13,404 bases of DNA from Acetobacteraceae bacterium (GTDB lineage: Bacteria; Pseudomonadota; Alphaproteobacteria; Acetobacterales; Acetobacteraceae). The notes under the pieces are model-generated. The model saw only the letters and a list, made by a program, of their open reading frames with translations. It was not told the DNA's origin and searched no databases. Positions 6,569 to 13,206 of the stretch are shown in pieces. Each line of letters opens with the position of its first letter. The stretch's first letter is position 1. The stretch covers positions 1 through 13,404 of the forward strand of contig CANJSR010000083.1 in the NCBI GenBank assembly GCA_947476855.1, given 5' to 3'. The position numbers and the translations under genes were made by a program.

Positions 6569-6596
6569 CGGCCCGGGCGGGGACCGCACCGGGCCG
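6569..6596. terminator. Bidirectional terminator-like hairpin between convergent genes
   Basis: CGGCCCGG (6569-6576) pairs with CCGGGCCG (6589-6596), and the inner GCGG pairs with CCGC around a GGA loop, leaving one bulged A. The 12-bp GC stem fills the 73-bp gap between the znuA stop and the GMC oxidoreductase stop. There is no T-tract on either side, so it may only pause RNA polymerase or protect 3' ends. Confidence 0.5.
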
Positions 6597-6633
6597 TAGA
6601 ACGGGACGCCCCCCCGCGTCCGGCGCAGGGCCG

Positions 6634-8262
6634 TCACGCCGCCGCGGCGAGCGGCGCCTTCCCGCGGATCATGTCAGAGGCCTTTTCCGCGATCATGATC
6701 GTGCCGGCGTTGGTATTGCCTGAAATCACCGCCGGCATGACGGACGCATCGACAACCCGCAGCCCCTCGATCCCGTAGACCTTCAGCTCCGGATCAACGA
6801 CGGCCATCGGATCGATGCCCATCTTGCAGGTGCTGGTCGGATGAAACACCGTGCCGCCATTGTTGCGCGCATAGTCCAGCAACTGCGCGTCCGTCTGGAC
6901 GGACGGGCCCGGCACATACTCCGACTCCGCATAGGCCTGCATATGCGGGGACGCGAGCAGGCCGCGCCCCAGCTTCAATCCGTCGACGATCGTCCGCCGG
7001 TCGGTCTCGGTCGCCAGATAGTTCGGCTTCATCGCCGGCGCGTCGAAGGGATTGGCGGATTTCAGCACGATCTCGCCCCGGCTTTCCGGGCGCAACTGAT
7101 AGACCAGCAGCGTGAAGCCCGACCATTTATGCAGCCCGTCCTGCGGCCGATCCGCGCTGAAGGTTGCAATTGAAAATTTGACGTCCGGCGTCGCGAGTTC
7201 CGGCCTGGTGCGCGCGAACAGCGCGACCTCGGCCGTGATGACCGTCAGCGCGCCCTTTTTCATCACGAAGTATTCCATCCCGCTCCAGAGCATCTTCAGC
7301 GGGTTCATCATCACGTCGTTCACGGTGATGGGAAACTTGCATTTCAACTTGATCGCGGCCGAGTAATGGTCCTGCAACGCCTTCCCCACGCCTGGCAGGT
7401 CATGCACCACCGGAATGCCCAGGCCCGCGAGTTCCGCCGCCGGCCCCACGCCCGACAGCAGCAGCATCTGCGGTGAACCGATCGCGCCGCCGCACAGGAT
7501 CACCTCCCGCTTCGCGCGCACGACCTTGTCCTCGCCGCCCTGGCTATAGGCGACGCCGACGGCCCGCTTGCCCTCGAACAGCACCTTCTGCGTATGGGCA
7601 CCCGTCACCACCTGAAGGTTGGGCCGGTTGCGCACGGGATGCAGATAGCCGACGGCGGTGGAGCAGCGCTTGCCGTTGCGCGTCGTCGTCTGGTGATAGC
7701 CGACGCCGTCCTGTTCCTTGCCGTTGAAATCATCATTGCGCGGATAGCCGGCTTCGTTGCACGCGCGGATGAAAGCCTCGCAGATCGGATGGCCGTCCTG
7801 CACGTCCGACACCGCGAGCGGCCCGCCCGTGGAATGCCAGTCATCCGGCCCGCGCGTCTGGTGTTCGGCGCGCTTGAAATAGGGCAGCACGTCGCTCGAC
7901 GACCAGCCCGTGTTGCCCAACTGGCGCCAGAGGTCGAAATCCTCGTGCTGCCCGCGGATGTAGACCATGCCGTTGATCGAGGACGAACCGCCCAGGACCT
8001 TCCCCCGCGGCCAGAAGATGGAACGCCCGCCGGCACCCGGATCGGGCTCGGTCTCGTAACACCAGTTGACCCGCTTGTCGGCGAAGGTCTTACCGAAACC
8101 GAGCGGGATGTGAATCCACATGTTCTTGTCCTCGCCCCCGGCCTCCAGCAAAACAACGCGGGCGTTGGGGTCCTCGGACAAACGGGCGGCCATGACGCAG
8201 CCGGCGGATCCGGCGCCCACGACGACAAAATCAGCTTCCAGCGATGGGGTGGCGGAGGGCAT
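6634..8262 (-). CDS. GMC-family FAD oxidoreductase (choline/alcohol dehydrogenase-like)
   Basis: A 542-residue glucose-methanol-choline oxidoreductase, a flavoenzyme that oxidises an alcohol to an aldehyde or acid. The N-terminal Rossmann motif GAGSAGC (16-22) with E40 (VVLLEAGGEDKN) binds the ADP part of FAD. GMC signature 1 is RGKVLGGSSSINGMVYIRG (86-104) and signature 2 is GGAIGSPQMLLLSGVGP (258-274). The active-site histidine is H474 in TVFHPTSTCKMG (471-482), and the second position is N517 in SGNTNAGT (514-521). This resembles choline dehydrogenase and aliphatic or PEG-type alcohol dehydrogenases, but the substrate is not determined. No signal peptide is seen. GAGGT 6 nt before the ATG at 8262 supports the start; longer upstream reading frame runs through an intergenic repeat and is rejected. 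It is divergent from the SDR gene, suggesting a shared pathway. Confidence 0.95.
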   Translation of the reverse strand: MPSATPSLEADFVVVGAGSAGCVMAARLSEDPNARVVLLEAGGEDKNMWIHIPLGFGKTFADKRVNWCYETEPDPGAGGRSIFWPRGKVLGGSSSINGMVYIRGQHEDFDLWRQLGNTGWSSSDVLPYFKRAEHQTRGPDDWHSTGGPLAVSDVQDGHPICEAFIRACNEAGYPRNDDFNGKEQDGVGYHQTTTRNGKRCSTAVGYLHPVRNRPNLQVVTGAHTQKVLFEGKRAVGVAYSQGGEDKVVRAKREVILCGGAIGSPQMLLLSGVGPAAELAGLGIPVVHDLPGVGKALQDHYSAAIKLKCKFPITVNDVMMNPLKMLWSGMEYFVMKKGALTVITAEVALFARTRPELATPDVKFSIATFSADRPQDGLHKWSGFTLLVYQLRPESRGEIVLKSANPFDAPAMKPNYLATETDRRTIVDGLKLGRGLLASPHMQAYAESEYVPGPSVQTDAQLLDYARNNGGTVFHPTSTCKMGIDPMAVVDPELKVYGIEGLRVVDASVMPAVISGNTNAGTIMIAEKASDMIRGKAPLAAAA

Positions 8263-8324
8263 TTTTGTACCTCGGTGCGTTTCCGCGTTGAGGGTAGCGA
8301 CGGACGGTGCGGGGAGGCAAGGAA

Positions 8325-8397
8325 GGCCTGGGGCGTTGCCCCAAGCCCCATAGGGAGGCAAAGCCCCCAAGGCCGAGCATGGGGCGGAGCCCCGTGC
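8325..8397. repeat. Multi-hairpin intergenic repeat, copy A
   Basis: Three hairpins lie in the gap between the divergent GMC and SDR genes: TGGGGC-GTT-GCCCCA (8329-8343), a weaker one around GGC-AAA-GCC (8357-8365), and GCATGGGGC-GGA-GCCCCGTGC (8377-8397). The stretch from 8329 to about 8368 lines up in the same orientation with 13208-13246, including the shared CCCCATA. The element is a dispersed palindromic repeat of the kind common in Acetobacteraceae intergenic DNA. Its position means it lies in the promoter or leader region of both flanking genes. Confidence 0.65.
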
Positions 8398-8467
8398 TTC
8401 CTCCCCCCACCCCTGGCAATCCGCACCCGGCCCGCTAATGTGCCGGCACGCAATGACGGAGGAACGG

Positions 8468-9274
8468 ATGCTCAGCATGGCTGGCAAGGTGGCGATCGTC
8501 ACCGGCGCGGGATCGGTCGGTCCCGGGTGGGGCAATGGCAAGGCCACGGCGACGTTGCTGGCGCGTCAGGGGGCCTCGGTGTTCCTGGTGGACGTCAAGC
8601 AGGACGCGGTGGACGAGACGAAGCGGATCATCGAATCCGAGGGCGGGACCTGCGCCACGCATCTCTGCAACATGATGGCGGCGGTCGAGGTCGCCGAGAT
8701 GGTGCAGGCCTGCATCAACCGCTTCAAGAAGATCGACATCCTGGTCAACAACGTGGGCGGCTCCGCCCCCGGCGACCCGGTGTCCATGAGCGAGGAGGTC
8801 TGGGACCTCCAGATCGACTTCAATCTGAAGACCGCCTTCCTGGGCTGCAAATACGCGATCCCGCTGATGCTGGAGAACGGCAAGGGCGCGATCGTGAACA
8901 TCGCCTCGGTCGCCGGCATGCGGAATGACTGGACCAGCGGGCGCAGCCATGTCGGCTACAGCGCCTCCAAGGCCGGTGTGATCCAGCTTTCCCGCTCGGT
9001 CGCCGGGACCTATGCCAAGCAGGGCATAAGGGTGAACACGGTCGTTCCGGGCCTGATGCATACGCCCCTGGTGGAATTCCGCCTGGCGCGCACGGTCGCC
9101 GGCAACGACGCCCAGGCCCTGATCGAGGCGCGTAACAAGGTCGTGCCGATGGGGCACATGGGCAATGCGTGGGACGTCGCGCATGCCGTGCTGTTCCTGG
9201 CCTCGGACGAGGCCCGCTTCATCACCGCGACCGAGATCGTCGTCGACGGCGGCAGCACCGCCACGATGCCTTGA
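8468..9274 (+). CDS. Short-chain dehydrogenase/reductase (SDR), classical type
   Basis: A 268-residue NAD(P)-dependent oxidoreductase of the classical SDR family. The Rossmann entry is VAIVTGAGSVGPGWGNGKA (8-26), where the usual TGxxxGxG spacing is stretched by extra glycines. D42 at the end of beta-2 (FLVDVK) favours NAD over NADP. NNVGG (94-98), N119, S147 (NIASVAG) and the YSASK motif (Y164, K168) complete the Asn-Ser-Tyr-Lys catalytic set. The C-terminus holds the usual FLASDEARFITATEIVVDGG (243-262). GGAGGA 4 nt before the ATG at 8468 decides the start over nearby in-frame ATGs at 8438, 8453 and 8477. It is followed after 71 nt by the CMD-family gene and is divergent from the GMC oxidoreductase. 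An alcohol-to-ketone or 3-ketoacyl-type step is likely, with substrate unknown. Confidence 0.94.
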   Translation: MLSMAGKVAIVTGAGSVGPGWGNGKATATLLARQGASVFLVDVKQDAVDETKRIIESEGGTCATHLCNMMAAVEVAEMVQACINRFKKIDILVNNVGGSAPGDPVSMSEEVWDLQIDFNLKTAFLGCKYAIPLMLENGKGAIVNIASVAGMRNDWTSGRSHVGYSASKAGVIQLSRSVAGTYAKQGIRVNTVVPGLMHTPLVEFRLARTVAGNDAQALIEARNKVVPMGHMGNAWDVAHAVLFLASDEARFITATEIVVDGGSTATMP

Positions 9275-9310
9275 AGACTCTGGCGCCTTAAGACTCTGGC
9301 GCCTTAAGAC
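9275..9310. repeat. 16-bp tandem duplication between SDR and CMD genes
   Basis: AGACTCTGGCGCCTTA occurs twice without a gap (9275-9290, 9291-9306) and is followed by a partial third copy AGAC (9307-9310). It starts directly after the SDR stop codon and ends 24 bp before the GGGAG that serves the next gene. Copies are identical, so the duplication is probably recent. Confidence 0.85.
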
Positions 9311-9345
9311 CCCGTCCCACCCGAACCACCTTTGGGAGTGTATCC

Positions 9346-9909
9346 ATGAGCGAACGCCGTTTTCCCGAACTGTCCCCCGAGTCCCTGACCGACGAACAAC
9401 GCGCCGTTGTTGATTCGATCCAGTCCGGCCCGCGCGGCGCCGGCCTGCGCGGCCCCTTCAATGCCCTGCTCCGCAGCCCGGCGCTGTGCGACCTCGTGCA
9501 GCGCGTCGGCGCCTATGTGCGCTTTGGCAGCTCGATTCCCGCGCCGCTGAACGAACTCGCGATCTGCATGGCCGGCCGCAAATGGGGCGCGCAGTATGAG
9601 TTCTATGCCCATCGCCGCATCGGCATCGATGCCGGCCTGCCGCCCGCGATCCTGGACGCCGTGGCCGAGGGCCGCCGTCCCGACAACATGAGCGCGGATG
9701 AAGCCACGGTCTACAACTTCGCCGCCGAACTGCTGGGCACCGGCCAGGTGTCGGACCCGGCCTACCAGGCCGTGATCGACCGTTTCGGAGAGCGTGGCGT
9801 CATGGATCTGGTAGGTGGCATCGGCTACTACAGCCTGGTCTCGATGGTGCTGAACGTCGCCCAGGTGCCGCTGCCCCCGGGTGAGACGCCGCCGCTGAAG
9901 CCGCTCTGA
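9346..9909 (+). CDS. Carboxymuconolactone decarboxylase (CMD)-family protein
   Basis: A 187-residue all-helical protein of the CMD/AhpD superfamily. The core helix pair is LNELAICMAGRKWGAQYEFY (68-87) with E85 and H89 (EFYAHRRIGIDAGL), matching the conserved Glu/His of the superfamily. It has no CxxC: C74 is alone in this helix, so it cannot be a disulfide peroxidase like AhpD. The C-terminal half (DLVGGIGYYSLVSMVLNVAQVPLPPGE) is typical of the longer, single-domain group found beside dehydrogenases in catabolic clusters; its reaction is unknown, and a true 4-carboxymuconolactone decarboxylase role is not shown. GGGAG lies 7 nt before the ATG at 9346. It is probably co-transcribed with the SDR gene and ends at a strong hairpin. 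Confidence 0.9.
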   Translation: MSERRFPELSPESLTDEQRAVVDSIQSGPRGAGLRGPFNALLRSPALCDLVQRVGAYVRFGSSIPAPLNELAICMAGRKWGAQYEFYAHRRIGIDAGLPPAILDAVAEGRRPDNMSADEATVYNFAAELLGTGQVSDPAYQAVIDRFGERGVMDLVGGIGYYSLVSMVLNVAQVPLPPGETPPLKPL

Positions 9910-9926
9910 TCCTTACGGCTGGGTTC

Positions 9927-9952
9927 GGGCCGCCACCTTCGGGTGGCGGCCC
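9927..9952 (+). terminator. Strong hairpin terminator after the SDR-CMD unit
   Basis: GGGCCGCCACC (9927-9937) and GGTGGCGGCCC (9942-9952) form a perfect 11-bp stem closed by a TTCG loop in the extra-stable C(UUCG)G context. It begins 18 bp after the CMD stop. The next bases (ATATCTTGT) are U-rich only in part; a run of six T follows at 9973-9978. It separates the SDR-CMD unit from the ABC operon. Confidence 0.7.
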
Positions 9953-9970
9953 ATATCTTGTACAGGCCGC

Positions 9971-10030
9971 CATTTTTTCAGGCTATTCAGACTATATTTT
10001 AATCAATAGACATCGTTTTAGCTGATTTTT
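9971..10030 (+). promoter_or_regulatory. AT-rich island upstream of the ABC operon, probable promoter/regulator region
   Basis: Only 16 of these 60 bases are G or C, in a window that is otherwise strongly GC-rich. A weak promoter reads TTGTAC (9958-9963), 18-bp spacer, GCTATT (9982-9987). CTATT (9983-9987) and AATAG (10005-10009) form a short inverted repeat around the A/T core. The rest of the 318-bp gap (9910-10227) holds the preceding terminator, a small hairpin GCTTCG-CTCGC-CGAAGC (10106-10122), and the ribosome binding site AGGAG (10213-10217). No RNA family or riboswitch is recognised in it. Confidence 0.4.
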
Positions 10031-10227
10031 CCTTGTGCGCCGCAGCAATGTGCCCTTGATAGCGGCAATTCCCTGTGTCACGGTTGGGTCATCGGGTTTC
10101 ATTCCGCTTCGCTCGCCGAAGCCGCGGTCCGGCCAATGAAGGCCACCGGCGCGACCCGTAGCCCTTGATGCGGTCCAACGGCGGCCCGCTTCCTCTTCCC
10201 AGTTTGATGGGCAGGAGACCCGAGCCG

Positions 10228-11511
10228 ATGACCTCCCTTTCCCCCACCCGCCGTTCCGTGATCCGTGGCCTCGCCGGATCCGCCTCCATCCTGGCGCTTG
10301 CCCGCGCCGCCTTCCCCTCCGGCGCCTTCGCCCAGGGCAAGGGGCCCGAGACCAACAAGGCCCGCATCGGCTTCATCGCGCTGACCGACTCGGCGCCCCT
10401 GATGGTCGCCAAGGAAAAGGGCCTGTTCGCCAAGTACGGCATGCCGGATGTCGAGGTGCTGAAGCAGGCCTCCTGGGGCGGCACGCGCGACAACCTGGTC
10501 CTTGGCGGCGGATCGGGTGGGATCGACGGGGCGCATATCCTGACCCCGATGCCCTACATGATCCACACCGGCCGCATCGTGCAGAACAACCAGCCCGTGC
10601 CGATGGCGATGCTCGCGCGCCTGAACACCAACGGCCAGGCGGTCAGTGTTTCCAAGGCGTTGATGCCGGCGGGGGCGAAACTCGACTCCAGCCCGCTGAA
10701 GGCCGCCTTTGCCGCCAAGGGCAACAACAAGGTCGCCATGACCTTCCGCGGCGGCACCCATGACCTCTGGATCCGCTACTGGCTCGCCGCTGGCGGGATC
10801 GATCCGGAGAAGGACGTCGAAACGATCGTCGTCCCGCCGCCGCAGATGGTCGCCAACATGAAGGTCGGCACCATGGACGCGTTCTGCGTGGGTGAGCCCT
10901 GGAACGACCAGCTGGTGAACCAGGGCCTGGGCTACACCGCCTGCCAGACCGGTGAGATCTGGAAGGACCATCCCGAAAAGTCCTTTGCCATGCGCGCCGA
11001 TTTCGTCGCCGCGAACCCGATCGCCGCCACCGCGCTCACCAGTGCCGTGATCGAGGCGCAGAAATGGTGCGACGTTGATACGAACAAGGAAGAACTGGCC
11101 GGCATCCTGGGCAAGCGAGCCTGGTTCAACGTGCCGCCAGCGGATATCCTGCCGCGCTCCCTCGGCAACGTGAACTACGGCGACGGCCGCAAGGTCGAGA
11201 ACTCCCCGCTGCGGATGAAGTTCTTCGCCGACCATGCCTCCTACCCGTTCCGCTCCCACGAATTGTGGTTCCTGACCGAGGACCAGCGCTGGGGCATCAT
11301 GCCCGCCGACCTCGACACCAAGGCGCTGATTGGCGCGGTCAACCGGGAGGATATCTGGCGGGCCGCCGCGGCGCAGGCCGGCGTGTCGGCGGCCGAGATG
11401 CCGGTCGGCACATCGCGCGGCAAGGAAACCTTCTTCGACGGCAAGGTGTTCGATCCGGAAGCGCCGGCCACCTATCTGGCAAGCCTCGCCATCAAGAAAA
11501 TATCGGCCTGA
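10228..11511 (+). CDS. Tat-exported ABC transporter substrate-binding protein, NrtA/CmpA type
   Basis: A 427-residue periplasmic binding protein of the nitrate/bicarbonate (NrtA/CmpA) branch of the NMT1-like family. Residues 1-35 are a Tat signal: TRRSVIRGLAGSASILALA, ending near AFA35. The mature part begins with ARIGFIALTDSAPLMVAKEKGLFAKYG (45-71), the NrtA hallmark. W83 (ASWGGTRDN), Q137 (TNGQAV) and H178 (GGTHDLWIRYW) fall where NrtA has its nitrate-contacting Trp, Gln and His; this comparison is from memory. C-terminal TSRGKETFFDGKVFDPEAP (395-413) is also typical. The ATG at 10228 places the twin arginines correctly and has AGGAG 10 nt upstream. It heads a three-gene importer operon. 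Nitrate is the best guess; cyanate, bicarbonate or another small anion is possible. Confidence 0.92.
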   Translation: MTSLSPTRRSVIRGLAGSASILALARAAFPSGAFAQGKGPETNKARIGFIALTDSAPLMVAKEKGLFAKYGMPDVEVLKQASWGGTRDNLVLGGGSGGIDGAHILTPMPYMIHTGRIVQNNQPVPMAMLARLNTNGQAVSVSKALMPAGAKLDSSPLKAAFAAKGNNKVAMTFRGGTHDLWIRYWLAAGGIDPEKDVETIVVPPPQMVANMKVGTMDAFCVGEPWNDQLVNQGLGYTACQTGEIWKDHPEKSFAMRADFVAANPIAATALTSAVIEAQKWCDVDTNKEELAGILGKRAWFNVPPADILPRSLGNVNYGDGRKVENSPLRMKFFADHASYPFRSHELWFLTEDQRWGIMPADLDTKALIGAVNREDIWRAAAAQAGVSAAEMPVGTSRGKETFFDGKVFDPEAPATYLASLAIKKISA

Positions 11512-11524
11512 GCGGGAGCGTGAC

Positions 11525-12400
11525 ATGTCCCTTTCGATGACCCGGCGGACCGAGAAAGTGTCCACGCCCATTCCCAGGCTGGATGGCGTACGATCCGCCA
11601 TCATGACCCATGTCGTTCCCCGGCTGCGTGACTTTGCGGTGGCCGTGGTACCGCTGCTGATCATGCTGACGCTGCTGCTGGGAATCTGGCAGTTTATGGC
11701 GGACAGCCCGACCTCGATGCTGCCGGCGCCCACCAAGATCTGGGCCGACAGCAAGGACCTGATCCTGCACCCGTTCTACGACAATGGTGGGCTGGATCGC
11801 GGCCTGGGCTGGCATCTTCTGGCCAGCCTCCAGCGCGTGGCCTTCGGCTTCATGCTGGCGGCGATCGGCGGCATCGCGATGGGCATGCTGGTTGGCACCA
11901 GCGAACTGGCGATGCGCGGGCTGGACCCGATCTTCCAGGTGCTGCGCACCGTGCCGCCTCTGGCCTGGCTGCCTTTGTCGCTTGCCGCGTTCCGGGAAGC
12001 ACAGCCCAGTGCCATCTTCGTGATCTTCATCACCGCCGTCTGGCCGGTGATCATCAACACCGCGGTCGGAGTCCGGAACGTTCCGCAGGACTATCGCAAC
12101 GTCGCCGCCGTCATCCAACTGCGCGGCATCCGCTTCTTCACCCGCATCCTGCTACCAGCCGCCGCGCCCTTCATCTTCACCGGCCTGCGCATCGGCATCG
12201 GCCTGTCCTGGCTGGCGATCGTCGCGGCCGAGATGCTGATCGGCGGCGTCGGCATCGGCTTCTTCATCTGGGATGCGTGGAACTCCTCCAACATCTCCGA
12301 CATCATCGTCGCCCTGATCTATGTCGGCCTGGTCGGCTTCGTGCTCGACCGGCTGGTCACTCTGGCCGGGCGCATCATCACCCGCGGCACATCGGCCTGA
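11525..12400 (+). CDS. ABC transporter permease, NrtB/SsuC type
   Basis: The inner-membrane channel subunit of the importer, 291 residues, with a cytoplasmic N-terminal tail of about 35 residues and about six membrane helices (roughly 37-57, 103-125, 135-157, 162-183, 215-245 and 258-278). The coupling loop that docks on the ATPase is clear: NVAAVIQLRGIRFFTRILLP (192-211), a match to the EAA-x3-G-x9-I-x-LP motif of the nitrate/sulfonate/taurine permease group. GGGAG lies 6 nt before the ATG at 11525. The gap from the binding-protein stop is only 13 nt, which supports one transcript. The usual TM-domain length and intact coupling loop indicate a working subunit. Confidence 0.93.
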   Translation: MSLSMTRRTEKVSTPIPRLDGVRSAIMTHVVPRLRDFAVAVVPLLIMLTLLLGIWQFMADSPTSMLPAPTKIWADSKDLILHPFYDNGGLDRGLGWHLLASLQRVAFGFMLAAIGGIAMGMLVGTSELAMRGLDPIFQVLRTVPPLAWLPLSLAAFREAQPSAIFVIFITAVWPVIINTAVGVRNVPQDYRNVAAVIQLRGIRFFTRILLPAAAPFIFTGLRIGIGLSWLAIVAAEMLIGGVGIGFFIWDAWNSSNISDIIVALIYVGLVGFVLDRLVTLAGRIITRGTSA

Positions 12401-12412
12401 GGGAGAAACATC

Positions 12413-13204
12413 ATGTCGAGCTCACTTGAAATCGATCATGTCGGCATGCGCTTCGCCGCGAACGGACCGGCCGTGCTGGAAAGCGTCAGCCTGAAGGTCG
12501 CGCCCGGCGAATACGTTTCGGTCATCGGTCATTCCGGTTGCGGCAAGTCCACGCTGCTGAACATCGTGGCCGGCCTGCTGAAGGCAACCTCCGGCGGCGT
12601 CGTGCTGGACGGGACCGAGGTGAACGAGCCAGGCCCCGACCGCGCGGTAGTGTTCCAGAACCACTCCCTGTTGCCCTGGCTGACGTGCCGGGAAAACGTG
12701 CGCCTGGCCGTCGACCAGGTCTTCGGACGCAGCAAGTCCCGCGCCGAACGGGCGGAATGGGTGGATGAGAACCTGGCCCTGGTCCGCATGATGCCCGCGG
12801 CCGACAAGCGCCCGCACGAGATCAGCGGCGGCATGAAGCAGCGCATCGGGATCGCTCGGGCGCTGGCGATGCAGCCCCGCGTTCTACTATTGGACGAGCC
12901 CTTCGGCGCGCTGGACGCCCTTACCCGGGCGCACCTCCAGGACCAGGTCATGGAAATCCACGCCCGCCTGAAAACCACCGTGATGATGATCACGCACGAC
13001 GTCGACGAGGCCGTTCTGCTGTCGGACCGGATCGTCATGATGACAAACGGCCCGGATGCAACGATCGGTGAAATCCTGACGATCGACCTGCCCCGCCCCC
13101 GGGATCGGCTGGTCCTGTCACGCGACCCGGCCTTCGTGGCGGCCCGCGCCCGAGTGATGGGGTTCCTGTATGACCGGCACCGCGCGCCGGCGGAAGCGGC
13201 GTAG
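12413..13204 (+). CDS. ABC transporter ATP-binding protein, NrtD/SsuB type
   Basis: The ATPase that powers the importer, 263 residues, single domain. Motifs in order: Walker A GHSGCGKST (39-47), Q-loop VVFQNHSLLPWLT (79-91, Q82), ABC signature ISGGMKQR (137-144), Walker B VLLLDEPFGALD (157-168, with catalytic E162), and switch His H195 in MITHDVDEAV. The QNHSLLPW Q-loop is characteristic of the nitrate/sulfonate/taurine group (the usual annotation for such subunits). The signature begins with Ile in place of Leu, a tolerated change. There is no C-terminal regulatory domain, unlike NrtC. GGGAG lies 7 nt before the ATG at 12413, and the permease stop is 12 nt upstream. The gene ends at a TAG just before a hairpin-rich repeat that could end the transcript. 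Confidence 0.95.
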   Translation: MSSSLEIDHVGMRFAANGPAVLESVSLKVAPGEYVSVIGHSGCGKSTLLNIVAGLLKATSGGVVLDGTEVNEPGPDRAVVFQNHSLLPWLTCRENVRLAVDQVFGRSKSRAERAEWVDENLALVRMMPAADKRPHEISGGMKQRIGIARALAMQPRVLLLDEPFGALDALTRAHLQDQVMEIHARLKTTVMMITHDVDEAVLLSDRIVMMTNGPDATIGEILTIDLPRPRDRLVLSRDPAFVAARARVMGFLYDRHRAPAEAA

Positions 13205-13206
13205 CG

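Noticed and set aside
8263..8547. N-terminal extension of the GMC oxidoreductase frame
   Set aside because: It reads through the hairpin repeat and into the SDR gene. The Rossmann motif starts shortly after the ATG at 8262, which has a good ribosome binding site.
9960..10227. Riboswitch (TPP, cobalamin) or sigma54 promoter upstream of the ABC operon
   Set aside because: I found no THI-box or B12-box core and no GG-N10-GC pair in the right TGGCAC/TTGC context.
10099..11754. A 551-codon open frame on the minus strand opposite the binding-protein gene
   Set aside because: It mirrors the NrtA-type gene, which has a clear signal peptide and family motifs. The antisense product is Gly/Arg/His-rich with no recognisable domain.
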